DNA from: CALHVX01 sp964640725
Lineage (GTDB): Bacteria; Pseudomonadota; Gammaproteobacteria; Pseudomonadales; Azotimanducaceae
Direction: 5' to 3'
NCBI GenBank assembly: GCA_964640725.1
Contig: CAZXIJ010000001.1
Coordinates: 62,001 to 126,000, forward strand
Length of the DNA: 64,000 bases
Part shown: piece after piece, positions 1-8,021 of the stretch
How positions within the stretch are numbered: position 1 is the stretch's first letter
Layout of the letters: each line of letters starts with the position of its first letter
Position numbers and translations under genes: made by a program
The notes under the pieces: generated by a model
Seen by the model: only the letters and a program-made list of their open reading frames with translations
What the model was told of the DNA's origin: nothing
Databases searched by the model: none

Positions 1-306
1 CAGGGACATGTGTCCGGTCAGGCAGTACTCGCAGTGCCCGCAGAACACCGACAGGCAAGTGATGACGTGATCGCCGGGCTTGACGTACTGCACATCGCTG
101 CCGACCTGCTCTACCACCCCGGCACTTTCGTGCCCGAGCACCATGGGCACCATGCCGGGGTAGGTGCCGTTAAAGAAGTGCATGTCGCTGTGACAGACAC
201 CGGCCGCTGCAGTGCGAATCAGCACCTCGCGCGGCCCGGGCTTGGACACGGAGATCTCTTCGATCTCCATAGGCTTGTTCACTTCCCGAAATACCGCAGC
301 TTTCAT
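1..306 (-). CDS. Zn-dependent alcohol dehydrogenase, N-terminal part (cut by window edge)
   Basis: Only the first 102 residues are in the window. They are the GroES-like catalytic domain of a medium-chain zinc alcohol dehydrogenase, which oxidises an alcohol with NAD(P). C38 (in GVCHSD) and H59-E60 (in LGHE) are the expected catalytic zinc ligands. C89, C92 and C95 are the first three cysteines of the structural zinc site; the fourth lies off the edge. The ATG at 306 gives the normal family start. The gene lies 29 bases downstream of the PdxA2-like gene on the same strand, so the two probably form an operon. The substrate cannot be told. The family is secure. Confidence 0.9.
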   Translation of the reverse strand, partial: MKAAVFREVNKPMEIEEISVSKPGPREVLIRTAAAGVCHSDMHFFNGTYPGMVPMVLGHESAGVVEQVGSDVQYVKPGDHVITCLSVFCGHCEYCLTGHMSL

Positions 307-335
307 CGTCACTCCCCACAGGCCTCGCAATCAGA

Positions 336-1349
336 TCATCGAGTGTGCCGAGGCGCGCTGGGGGAGTCCAGCGCAGCGAAGCGTCCTGACAGCAGATGGC
401 TGGCCGCCGCCACTGCCGCGCCCAGCCCGGTGGCGTCTGCGCGGCCCTGACCGGCGATATCGAAGGCGGTGCCGTGGTCCACAGACGTACGCAGAAACGG
501 CAACCCAAGCGTCGCAGTCGTGCTGCGATGAAAGTCGTGCACCTTGATCGCGATGTGTCCCTGGTCGTGATACATCGCCAGGACCAGGTCAAACTCGCCG
601 GCGATCGCCCGGTTGAAGACCGAGTCCGCCGGAATTGGCCCGGTGGCATCGATGCCCAGAGCACGCGCGCCGCTGACCGCCGGGGCGATCGCATCGATTT
701 CCTCCCGTCCCAGCAGCCCCGATTCGCCGTTGTGCGGGTTCAGGCCCGCCACCGCGATCCGGGGCGCGGCCAGGCCCCAGGCCGCAAGGGCCCGCTGACA
801 CAGGCGCAGGCGCGCCAGCACGGTGTCTTCGCGCACGTAGCGTGCCGCCTCGATCAGCGACTTGTGCGTTGACAGGTGCACGACCTTCAAGCCCGGGGTC
901 ATCAACATGGTTGCCGTGTCGGTGGCCTGGGCAAGGCGCGCGAGGATCTCCTGGTGGCCGATGTCATCGACAAAGCCGGCCGCGTGAATCGCCGCTTTGT
1001 TGATCGGCGCGGTCACCATCGCCGCGCAGGCACCGGTCAGGCAGCGCTCTGCCGCAGCGGTTACCGCGGCGACGGCCAGGCGACCGGAGCCGGCACTCAC
1101 CTCGCCCACGGCAAAATCCGCCGGCAATGGGCCCAGGTCGACGAGCTCGATTTGAAGGGCAGCCAGTTCCGGCAATTGCACCCCGGCCTGCTGCGCGCCC
1201 AGGGCCAGCGCTTCGCCGGAGCCAATCATCAGCAGCGGATGATCGAGCGCCGGAACCTGACTGAGCCAACGCGCCACGACCTCCGGCCCGATCCCGGCAG
1301 GATCGCCCAGGGTGAGGGCGATCGGCAGCGGTGCTTTCGGGCCAGGCAA
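336..1349 (-). CDS. PdxA-family 4-phosphate dehydrogenase, PdxA2-like
   Basis: This is a 337-residue NAD-dependent dehydrogenase of the PdxA family. Canonical PdxA oxidises 4-hydroxythreonine-4-phosphate in pyridoxal phosphate synthesis. Visible motifs are GDPAGIGPE near the N terminus, TAPINKAA, and the metal-site stretch MYHDQGHIAIK followed by RTSVDHGTAFDIAG. The GHIAIK and TAFDIAG versions look more like PdxA2 enzymes, which act on four-carbon acid-sugar phosphates, than like E. coli PdxA; this is an inference from motifs. The start is a TTG 11 bases after the ribBX stop, and no ATG lies nearby. Its neighbours are RibBX upstream and a zinc alcohol dehydrogenase downstream. A true vitamin B6 role is not excluded. 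Confidence 0.85.
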   Translation of the reverse strand: MPGPKAPLPIALTLGDPAGIGPEVVARWLSQVPALDHPLLMIGSGEALALGAQQAGVQLPELAALQIELVDLGPLPADFAVGEVSAGSGRLAVAAVTAAAERCLTGACAAMVTAPINKAAIHAAGFVDDIGHQEILARLAQATDTATMLMTPGLKVVHLSTHKSLIEAARYVREDTVLARLRLCQRALAAWGLAAPRIAVAGLNPHNGESGLLGREEIDAIAPAVSGARALGIDATGPIPADSVFNRAIAGEFDLVLAMYHDQGHIAIKVHDFHRSTTATLGLPFLRTSVDHGTAFDIAGQGRADATGLGAAVAAASHLLSGRFAALDSPSAPRHTR

Positions 1350-1360
1350 GAAGCGCCCGC

Positions 1361-2458
1361 TCAGTCGTTCAGCAGTTCCGTCGACTCGAGAGTCAGGCCA
1401 AAGCCTTCGACGCCGACGTAGTCCACTTCACGCCCGGCAATCAGGCGGATGCGCGACAGCCCCACGTCGCGCAGGATTTGTGCGCCAACGCCGACTTCGA
1501 GCCATTCAGCCCGTCGCTCGGCTTCCTTGCTGTCGTCCTGCAGGCGCTCGAGCGGCACGCCCACGAACCCGGATCGCAGGTACACCAGCACACCGCCGCC
1601 CATGGCGTCGATACGGTCCAGCGCCACGTCCATCAGGTTGGTCGGGTGCGCAGACTGCGGGCCGAACACGTCGTCGATCAGTTTTTCCCGGTGAATTCTG
1701 ACCGGTATGCCGCGATCCCCAGAGACATCGCCGAACACCAGGGCCAGGTGCTCGACATCTTCGAACTTGGTGGTGTAGGCAAAGGCCTGAGCCTCGCCGA
1801 TGCGGGTGCGCACCTTGAACTCCGCCGTCCGCTCGACAAGCTGCTCGCGCCGCTGCCGATAGGCAATCAGATCGGCGATCGAGATGAACTTGAGCTGGTG
1901 CGCCCTGGCAAACTCGATGAGCTGCGGCAGCCGCTGCACCGTGCCGTCATCGTTGACCAGCTCGGCAAGCAGGCCGACCGGCGGCAGCCCGGCGAGGGTG
2001 GCAAGGTCGGTGCCCGCCTCGGTGTGCCCGGACCGCACCAGGACGCCGCCGCGGCGCGCGATGAGCGGAAAGATATGCCCCGGGCGCACAAAATCGTCAG
2101 ACGCTACGTTGCTGCTGGTAAGCGCCTGCACCGTCGCGGCGCGTTCTTCAGCGGAGATGCCGGTGGTCAGGCCACGCTTGTAGTCAATGGAAACCGTAAA
2201 TGCGGTGCTCATGGGCGCATCGTTGCGCGCCACCATGGGGTCCAGATGCAGGCGCGTGGCCTGCTCTTCGAGGATGGGCGTGCACAGAATGCCGCTGGTG
2301 TGGCGAATCATGAACGCCACCTGCTCCGGCGTCGCCTTCGACGCCGCCATGATCAGGTCGCCCTCGTTCTCACGGTCATCATCGTCCACCACCACGACCA
2401 TTTTGCCCGCAGCGATATCGGCAATCGCGGACTCGACGCTGTCAAACACTTCACTCAT
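1361..2458 (-). CDS. ribB: 3,4-dihydroxy-2-butanone 4-phosphate synthase with degenerate GTP cyclohydrolase II domain (RibBX type)
   Basis: The N-terminal 200 residues are RibB, which makes 3,4-dihydroxy-2-butanone 4-phosphate from ribulose 5-phosphate for riboflavin. The acidic DDDDRENEGD stretch, the ARRGGVLVRSGHTEAG stretch and DLATLAG are typical. The C-terminal half is shaped like RibA, but where RibA has its zinc cysteines (SECLTGD...RCDCG) this protein reads HREKLIDDVFGPQSAH with no cysteine. GTP cyclohydrolase II activity is therefore unlikely, and the protein fits the proteobacterial RibBX class. The start at 2458 has a GGAAG site before it; the longer reading to 2512 overlaps the upstream gene. 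The riboflavin route also supplies the ribityl precursor of F420, whose genes lie at 51-59 kb. Confidence 0.92.
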   Translation of the reverse strand: MSEVFDSVESAIADIAAGKMVVVVDDDDRENEGDLIMAASKATPEQVAFMIRHTSGILCTPILEEQATRLHLDPMVARNDAPMSTAFTVSIDYKRGLTTGISAEERAATVQALTSSNVASDDFVRPGHIFPLIARRGGVLVRSGHTEAGTDLATLAGLPPVGLLAELVNDDGTVQRLPQLIEFARAHQLKFISIADLIAYRQRREQLVERTAEFKVRTRIGEAQAFAYTTKFEDVEHLALVFGDVSGDRGIPVRIHREKLIDDVFGPQSAHPTNLMDVALDRIDAMGGGVLVYLRSGFVGVPLERLQDDSKEAERRAEWLEVGVGAQILRDVGLSRIRLIAGREVDYVGVEGFGLTLESTELLND

Positions 2459-2474
2459 GCAATCTTCCGGCAGC

Positions 2475-2690
2475 TCAGGGCCGCATAAACTCAAAGTCTT
2501 CGTCGCCCGCACAGCTGCTCAGCTGAAACTCGAGCATGGATTTTGTCTCGGCCACGCCCTGGCCTTCCCGGTAGGCGGTGACCGCGGTCTGAATCAGCGC
2601 GCGCAGGACGATTTCCTCGTCCAGCCCCGCCGCCTGCGCAGCCGCTCGCGCCGCCGCAATCTGCTCGCCTGCTATACCGTAAGCACTCAT
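2475..2690 (-). CDS. small hypothetical protein upstream of ribBX
   Basis: This is a 71-residue protein with an alanine-rich helical N-terminal half (GEQIAAARAAAQAAGLDEEIVLRA) and an acidic C-terminal tail. I do not recognise a family. The ATG at 2690 follows an AGGG site, and the stop lies 16 bases before the ribBX ATG, so it is probably cotranscribed with ribBX. There is no signal peptide or membrane segment. It contains one cysteine. It may be an ordinary small conserved protein; nothing here indicates a function. Confidence 0.6.
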   Translation of the reverse strand: MSAYGIAGEQIAAARAAAQAAGLDEEIVLRALIQTAVTAYREGQGVAETKSMLEFQLSSCAGDEDFEFMRP

Positions 2691-2791
2691 GGAACACCCT
2701 TGTGAAAGTGGCAACGCCCTGCGCGTCGTGCTGTCGCGGGCAGCCTCGCCAGCGACGTTGCCAATAGCCTCGCCATTGGCGCTGGCAATCG

Positions 2792-2868
2792 TGGCGCACC
2801 CGGCAGGACTCGAACCTGCAACCCCCAGGTTCGAAGCCTGGTGCTCTATCCAGTTGAGCTACGGATGC
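2792..2868 (-). tRNA. tRNA-Arg (anticodon UCG)
   Basis: The reverse complement folds as a full cloverleaf. The acceptor strands GCATCCG and CGGGTGC pair with one T-G. The D stem is GCTC/GAGC. The anticodon stem CCAGG/CCTGG encloses the loop CTTCGAA, giving anticodon TCG (reads CGA, Arg). The T stem is GCAGG/CCTGC around TTCGAGT. The discriminator is G and the CCA end is encoded. Confidence 0.95.
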
Positions 2869-2925
2869 TTTGCGAAAAGCCGCCCTGCTGCCGATGGCAG
2901 GCATCGCCGCAGGCGCGGCCGGCGA

Positions 2926-3453
2926 TTATAGCGGGTTTCCGTCCGTCGATACGAACGCTCGACGCTCCCGATCCTTGACCACCCGGGCGGCGTCAAACAC
3001 CTGACCGTTCATGACGATGTAGCGGCCGGGCGCCAGCGCCTGCACCGCGGCCAGCGCCATACCGACGTTGAAGGTCGCGTCGGTGCGAGCAAACCGCGCC
3101 GGCGCCATGGACCCGGTCAGCACGATGGTGCGATCGGTCAGATCCTGCAGCGCCGCCGCGGTGCGGGTCATGGTGTCGGTGCCGTGGGTAACGACGATGC
3201 GCCGTTCCCCGGCGTCGGCCACGGCCTCGCGGATCCGGCCCCGGTCGTCGTCGGTCAGCTCCAGGGAATCTTTGCGCATCAGCCCGAGGTGCCGATACCG
3301 TGCCTGGACATTCGCTTCCTTGAGCAAATCCGGAATCACGGAATCCCCGACCTCGTAATCGCTGAGGGCGTCAAAATAGACCTTGTCGATGGTGCCACCG
3401 GTCGATAGCACCAAAATCGGGGCATCGGGGCTCAGGGCAAAGGGAGCGGTCAT
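2926..3453 (-). CDS. single-domain asparaginase-like protein
   Basis: This 175-residue protein matches only the N-terminal catalytic domain of type I/II L-asparaginases, which are normally about 330 residues. Both threonine motifs are present: STGGTID near residue 17 and VTHGTDTM near residue 87, with TGSMAP further on. The C-terminal domain that completes the dimer active site is absent. The stop follows AFVSTDGNP cleanly, so this looks like the known short asparaginase-like form and not a recent break. The ATG at 3453 has AGGA upstream; a longer open frame to 4476 is antisense to the acyltransferase and was not used. Whether it hydrolyses asparagine is unknown. Confidence 0.8.
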   Translation of the reverse strand: MTAPFALSPDAPILVLSTGGTIDKVYFDALSDYEVGDSVIPDLLKEANVQARYRHLGLMRKDSLELTDDDRGRIREAVADAGERRIVVTHGTDTMTRTAAALQDLTDRTIVLTGSMAPARFARTDATFNVGMALAAVQALAPGRYIVMNGQVFDAARVVKDRERRAFVSTDGNPL

Positions 3454-3540
3454 GGCAGGTCCTGTCAGCGGGCGCGGCGGCGGCAGTGTAAGACAAGGCG
3501 GGCGGGCGTTAACATAGCCGCCAGTCAGCGCCGGTGCCCC

Positions 3541-4419
3541 ATGTCCCACATTGTCGATCAGCTCATCGAAGAGCGCGCCAAGGGATTGCGGACCCGCCCC
3601 ATGCTCTGGGGCGCTGTGCGACGCTTTCTGTACCCGATCCTCGGTTACCGCGACGCCATCCGGATGATCGACACCCTGCGCCCGTACCAGGGCACCCAGG
3701 TGTTCCGCTGGCTCAGCCGCCGGCTGCGCATGCGGGTCGAAGTCACCGGGGTCGAGCGCCTGCCCAGAACCGGGCTGGTTATCGCAGTGGCCAACCATCC
3801 GGCCGGCATCGCCGACGGCGTCGCACTGTGGGATGCGCTGAAGTCCCGGCGCCAGGACATCTGTTTCTTCGCCAATCGCGACGCGGTCAGAGCCGTGCCC
3901 GGGCTGGAGGATATGATCATCCCCATCGAGTGGCAGGAGGTCCAGCGCACCCGCGAGCGAAGCAAGGAAACGGTGAAGGTGATGCTCCGGGCATTTCGAG
4001 CGCAACAGCTGGTCGTGATCTTCCCCTCCGGGCGGCTGGCCCAGCCCACCATCCGCGGCCTGCGGGAGCGGCCCTGGTTGCCGACGGCCCTGAGCATTGC
4101 CCAGAAGTACAACTGCCCGGTGGTCCCGATCCACATCGAAGGGCGCAGCTCCTGGCTGTACTACCTGTTTTACTTTGTGAGCGCCGAGCTGCGGGACATC
4201 ACGCTGTTCCGGGAGCTGCTCAACAAGACCCGTCAGCGCTATCGGGTCTCCGTGGGGTTTCCTTTCGAGCCGACAGGCGAGACCGCACAGCTCACCGAAG
4301 ACGTGCGGGAGTTCGTGACTGAACGTATGCCGCGCGGAGCGCGTCGCTTCGCCCCGAAAGAGGGGGCCGGTGACCGGGCGGCAGACGACGCCCCGGGCGA
4401 TGAGCTGCCAGGCGCTTAG
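3541..4419 (+). CDS. PlsC-like 1-acyl-glycerol-3-phosphate acyltransferase family protein
   Basis: This 292-residue protein belongs to the lysophospholipid/glycerolipid acyltransferase superfamily. It has NHPAGIADG near residue 90, a variant of the NHxxxxD catalytic box in which the histidine and aspartate are kept, and FPSGRL near residue 163, equivalent to the substrate-phosphate binding block. GRSSWLYYLFYF follows as a hydrophobic patch. It presumably transfers an acyl chain to a lipid acceptor at the inner membrane face; the acceptor is unknown. It stands alone on the plus strand, and its stop overlaps the stop of the convergent gene by four bases. The last 25 residues are charged and poorly conserved in appearance. 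Confidence 0.78.
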   Translation: MSHIVDQLIEERAKGLRTRPMLWGAVRRFLYPILGYRDAIRMIDTLRPYQGTQVFRWLSRRLRMRVEVTGVERLPRTGLVIAVANHPAGIADGVALWDALKSRRQDICFFANRDAVRAVPGLEDMIIPIEWQEVQRTRERSKETVKVMLRAFRAQQLVVIFPSGRLAQPTIRGLRERPWLPTALSIAQKYNCPVVPIHIEGRSSWLYYLFYFVSAELRDITLFRELLNKTRQRYRVSVGFPFEPTGETAQLTEDVREFVTERMPRGARRFAPKEGAGDRAADDAPGDELPGA

Positions 4420-5318
4420 CCGGCAAACCCCACGAGTTCGTAGGGCCAGGTCTCCTTCAGCCCTGGCTTGTCGCACCCCGCCAGGATCGAAAGCGGCTCG
4501 GCACTGCGTCGCAGCGCAATGCTGTGCTCGCCGGCCGGGCCCGCAAAGCGGACGCTGGCCGCCTGGTCATCGCCGTCGACATGCAGCAGCCGCAGCCCCT
4601 GGATCCCCAGCATCGCCTCCGCCGCCTGCACCACCGGGCGGTAACAGGAACGTCCACGGAGCCAGGGAAAGGCCAGCTCGCCCTGAGCCACAGCATCGGC
4701 GAAGCCGGCACAGGATTCCGGGTTCAGCCGCCCGTAGAGCGCGCCATCAGGCATGGTCAGCACGTTGCCGGCAAAGCGGTGACCGCCGATATGCGTCACC
4801 TGCCACACCCGACCACCGAACCGGTCGCGCAGGGCGCGATAGACCGGCATGCCGTAGCGGGCACAGCACAGGTCCCGGCGACCGTTCGTGCAGACAAAGA
4901 AATGCGGCCCATCGAGCCGCTGCAGACCGGCCGGCAGCGCACCGGCATCCAGGGACTGAATCAGCGCCGCCACCTCTGGCATCGGCAAGCCGTCGGCACC
5001 GGCAAGCTGGTACAGCTGGCCGCCGTAACCGAGCAACAGGGATCGGCCGCGGTCCGATCGGGCCCGATGCTGTTTGATGAGCTGCGGCCGAACCCGCAGA
5101 TGGTTCAAGGCTGGCGCCTGCAGCTGGCTGGCGAGCCAGGCGGCCTCGGCGACAGCCAGCGGCCCGTCCTCGAGCGCACGGGCCGGCCAGGCCCCGGGCG
5201 CTTCCAGCAGCAGCCACAGATCAACGGGGTCCGCCGTGCCGGCCATGGGCGCGTCTGTGTCGCGCCGGGAACAGGCGACGGGCACAGGGCCAGAGGATTT
5301 GGTAATCAAAGCGGACAT
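4416..5318 (-). CDS. sucrase/ferredoxin-like (thioredoxin-fold 2Fe-2S) family protein
   Basis: This is a 300-residue protein of the sucraseferredoxin-like family. The N-terminal signature CSRRDTDAPMAGTA is the CS...GTA block of the family. The middle carries CTNGRRDLCCARYG, with cysteines placed as in thioredoxin-like [2Fe-2S] domains, then THIGGHRFAGNV and LYGRL. The family is thought to bind an iron-sulfur cluster, and its physiological partner is mostly unknown. The ATG at 5318 is the first in frame. It may share a control region with the acyl-CoA dehydrogenase, which starts 88 bases away in the opposite direction. Confidence 0.82.
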   Translation of the reverse strand: MSALITKSSGPVPVACSRRDTDAPMAGTADPVDLWLLLEAPGAWPARALEDGPLAVAEAAWLASQLQAPALNHLRVRPQLIKQHRARSDRGRSLLLGYGGQLYQLAGADGLPMPEVAALIQSLDAGALPAGLQRLDGPHFFVCTNGRRDLCCARYGMPVYRALRDRFGGRVWQVTHIGGHRFAGNVLTMPDGALYGRLNPESCAGFADAVAQGELAFPWLRGRSCYRPVVQAAEAMLGIQGLRLLHVDGDDQAASVRFAGPAGEHSIALRRSAEPLSILAGCDKPGLKETWPYELVGFAG

Positions 5319-5406
5319 CCGTCCCAGACCACAGCTCGCGACTCGCGGTGGGCCATGATGCTGCAGCGACGCGAGCCTGTCATGCTTCGCGCCGCAGAGT
5401 TTTGAG

Positions 5407-6591
5407 GTGACCGTGAGCGAACATTATCTGACTGAAGAGCGCCTGATGATTCAGGAAGCGGCCCGGGCGTTTGTGCGCCGGGAAGTGATCCCCGTGGCCA
5501 ACGAGCTGGACCCGGTGCAGGGCCCCATGCCGGCCGAGCTGATCCGCCAGATGGGGGAACTCGGTTACTTCGGCATTCGCATGGCACCGGAATTTGGCGG
5601 CCTGGGGCTGGGCGTGTTCGAGTACTGCCTGATCGCCGAGGAGCTGTCCCGGGGCTGGATGAGCGTGGGCAGCATCATCGCGCGCGCCGGCTCCCTGATG
5701 GACGTGGGCGGCTGGAGCCTGGAACGGCGCCAGGAGAAGACGGCGGCCGCCGCCCGCGGCGACTACCTCTCGGCCATCGCCCTGTCGGAACCAGACGTCG
5801 GCTCTGACCTTGCAGGCGTGAGCTGCCGGGCGCGCCGGGTCGGTGACCACTACGAAATCCGGGGCAGCAAGTACTGGTGCACCTTCGCTGACGGCGCAGA
5901 CTACATCTCGCTGCTGGCGCGCCTGGACGGCGATGACGGTCAGCCGGTGCCTGGCCGGGCGGGGCTGATCACCCTGATCATCGAGAAGGAGCGCGGCACG
6001 CTGCCCGCGGGCTGCCAGGGCGCACCGATCCCGAAAATTGGCTACTTCGGCTGGAAAACCTGGGAGCTCACCTTCGATGGCACGCAGGTGCCTGCGGAAA
6101 ACCAGGTGACCGGATCTGGCGGTGCCGGGTTCCAGCACGCCGTCGACTTCTTGAACGTGGGCCGGGTACACACCGCCGCGCGATCGATCGGCCTGGCTCG
6201 CGGCGCTCTGGAGGACGCTATGGCCTACGCCGGAGAGCGCGTCCAGTTTGGCCAACCCATCAGCGAGTTCCAGGAAACCCGGTTCAAGCTGGCCCGCATG
6301 GCCAGCGATATCGAAGCGTCGCGGCAGCTCATGTACCACACCTGTGCGCTCATGGACGCCGGCGCCACGGCCGACCGGGAAGCCGCCATGGCCAAATGGC
6401 ACGCCAGCGAAATGGCCGAGCGGGTCACGAGCGATGCGCTGCAGATCTTTGGCGGCGCGGGCTACACCACCCTGCACGCCGTCGAGCGCTACTGGCGCGA
6501 TGCCCGGCTCACGAAAATCTTCGAGGGCACCAGCGAAATCCAGCTGCGGATCATCTCGGACCGCCTGCTTGGCAAGCCCTCCCGGCGCTGA
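5407..6591 (+). CDS. acyl-CoA dehydrogenase
   Basis: This 394-residue FAD enzyme introduces a trans-2,3 double bond into an acyl-CoA. All domains of the family are present: the N-terminal helical domain, the beta domain with ALSEPDVGSDLAG, and the C-terminal helical domain with RVQFGQPI and QIFGGAGYT. The catalytic glutamate is in the IFEGTSEIQ motif at the end, as in short- and medium-chain and glutaryl-type enzymes. The start is GTG at 5407, or GTG at 5413 (better placed after GAGGTGA). It lies 30 bases upstream of the AAA ATPase gene and is probably the first gene of that operon. Chain-length preference cannot be read. Confidence 0.92.
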   Translation: MTVSEHYLTEERLMIQEAARAFVRREVIPVANELDPVQGPMPAELIRQMGELGYFGIRMAPEFGGLGLGVFEYCLIAEELSRGWMSVGSIIARAGSLMDVGGWSLERRQEKTAAAARGDYLSAIALSEPDVGSDLAGVSCRARRVGDHYEIRGSKYWCTFADGADYISLLARLDGDDGQPVPGRAGLITLIIEKERGTLPAGCQGAPIPKIGYFGWKTWELTFDGTQVPAENQVTGSGGAGFQHAVDFLNVGRVHTAARSIGLARGALEDAMAYAGERVQFGQPISEFQETRFKLARMASDIEASRQLMYHTCALMDAGATADREAAMAKWHASEMAERVTSDALQIFGGAGYTTLHAVERYWRDARLTKIFEGTSEIQLRIISDRLLGKPSRR

Positions 6592-6621
6592 GAGACTAGC
6601 TGGCCACGGACCGGAGGCCGC

Positions 6622-8019
6622 ATGTCAGAGAATCGCCCCAGCACCCTCGGTGCGCTGAAGGAAACAGGCGTTGCGCCGCTGCCGGTCAAAGCGGAGCTGC
6701 GCCGCAACCTGATCGCGCGCCTGAAGGACCGCGCGCCCCTTTTTCCCGGGGTGCGCGGTTACGACAACACGGTTTTGCCGCAGCTGACGAACGCGCTGCT
6801 CGGCAACCAGGACATCATCCTGCTGGGGGAGCGCGGCCAGGCCAAGTCCCGGCTGGTGCGCGCCCTGACGGAACTGCTGGACGAGTGGACGCCAATCATC
6901 GAGGGGGTCGAGATCCCGGAGCATCCCTGGCAGCCGATCAGCGCCGAGGGCAAGGCGCTGGTCGCCGAACTGGGCGACGACACCCCGATCCGTTGGCTGC
7001 ATCGCAGCGAGCGCTACGCCGAAAAGCTCGCGACCCCGGACATCACCATTGCCGACCTGATCGGTGAGGTTGACCCCATCAAGATCGCCGAGGGCCGGTA
7101 CCTGAGCGACGCCACCACCCTGCACTACGGCCTGGTACCGCGGGTCAACCGCGGCATTTTCGCGATCAATGAGCTGCCGGATCTGGCTGAGCGCATTCAG
7201 GTCGGGCTGCTCAACCTGCTCGAAGAGCGCGACGTTCAGATCCGCGGACATCAGGTCCGGCTGCCGCTGGATGTCTTCATCATCGCCACCGCCAACCCCG
7301 AGGACTACACCAACCGCGGCCGCATCATCACGCCGCTGAAGGATCGCTACGGCGCCCAGATCCGCACCCACTACCCGCTCACAACGGCCGAAGAGATCGC
7401 GATCATCGAGCAGGAGGCGCAAATCGGCGACCTGGGCGATGCGACGCTGGCCGTGCCCTCGTTCATGAAGGAAATCGTTGCCGAGATCACGCACCTGGCG
7501 CGCCGGTCCCCAGACATCAACCAGCGCAGCGGCGTGTCGGTACGCGCGAGCATCGCCAACTACGAGGTCCTGGTGGCAAACGCTTACCGTCGCGCACTGC
7601 GGCTGAGCGAAGACGAGGTCGTGCCGCGCATCTCTGACCTGGAGTTCCTGACAGCGAGCTTTCAGGGCAAGGTCGAATTCGAAGCCATGGAAGATGGCCA
7701 GGAAGACAAGATCACGGCGCGCATTATGGCTGCGGCGGTCAAGCGCGTGTTCGATGCGCACTATGACGCCCAGAGCCTGGAGCCCGTGGTGCTGGCCTTC
7801 GCCGACGGCAAAAACGTCGACACCGGCGAAGCGATGACGGTCACCGACTACCAGCGCATTCTGGACGGCCTGCCGGCCCTGTGGGAGATCTTTCCCGATG
7901 CCGACGCCACCAGCCCCGGCGTGCGTGCCGCCATCGTCGAGTTCGTGCTGGAAGGCCTGCACCTGAACAAGCTCCTGAACAAGGATAGCGTCGACGGCCA
8001 GTCGACCTACAGCGGCTGA
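6622..8019 (+). CDS. MoxR/magnesium-chelatase-like AAA+ ATPase
   Basis: This 465-residue AAA+ protein resembles magnesium chelatase subunit I and MoxR chaperones. The Walker A is the variant GERGQAKS at residues 69-76 and the Walker B is IFAINELPDL, with Asn before the catalytic Glu. GLLNLLEERDVQIRG and the sensor-1 block IATANPEDYTNRGRI follow. Such ATPases work with a VWA-domain partner to remodel proteins or insert cofactors, and the next gene, two bases on, is exactly such a partner. The ATG has a GGAGG site. The client could be an enzyme of the same operon (acyl-CoA dehydrogenase upstream, CitE-like lyase downstream); that is inference. Confidence 0.88.
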   Translation: MSENRPSTLGALKETGVAPLPVKAELRRNLIARLKDRAPLFPGVRGYDNTVLPQLTNALLGNQDIILLGERGQAKSRLVRALTELLDEWTPIIEGVEIPEHPWQPISAEGKALVAELGDDTPIRWLHRSERYAEKLATPDITIADLIGEVDPIKIAEGRYLSDATTLHYGLVPRVNRGIFAINELPDLAERIQVGLLNLLEERDVQIRGHQVRLPLDVFIIATANPEDYTNRGRIITPLKDRYGAQIRTHYPLTTAEEIAIIEQEAQIGDLGDATLAVPSFMKEIVAEITHLARRSPDINQRSGVSVRASIANYEVLVANAYRRALRLSEDEVVPRISDLEFLTASFQGKVEFEAMEDGQEDKITARIMAAAVKRVFDAHYDAQSLEPVVLAFADGKNVDTGEAMTVTDYQRILDGLPALWEIFPDADATSPGVRAAIVEFVLEGLHLNKLLNKDSVDGQSTYSG

Positions 8020-8021
8020 CC

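Noticed and set aside
1331..2488. Long plus-strand ORF of 385 codons opposite ribBX
   Set aside because: Shadow frame of a GC-rich gene; arginine- and histidine-rich with no family pattern. Many similar long antisense frames in the window were dropped for the same reason.
2691..2791. FMN riboswitch for the riboflavin gene
   Set aside because: The gap before the small ORF is too short and no conserved RFN stems could be recognised.
2491..2904. A 137-residue ORF on the minus strand containing VAQLDRAPGFEPGGCRFESC
   Set aside because: This is the well-known translation of a tRNA gene; it runs through the tRNA-Arg and overlaps the real small ORF.
3454..4476. Upstream extension of the asparaginase frame to 516 residues
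   Set aside because: The extension is antisense to the clear acyltransferase gene, while ATG 3453 begins the family homology.
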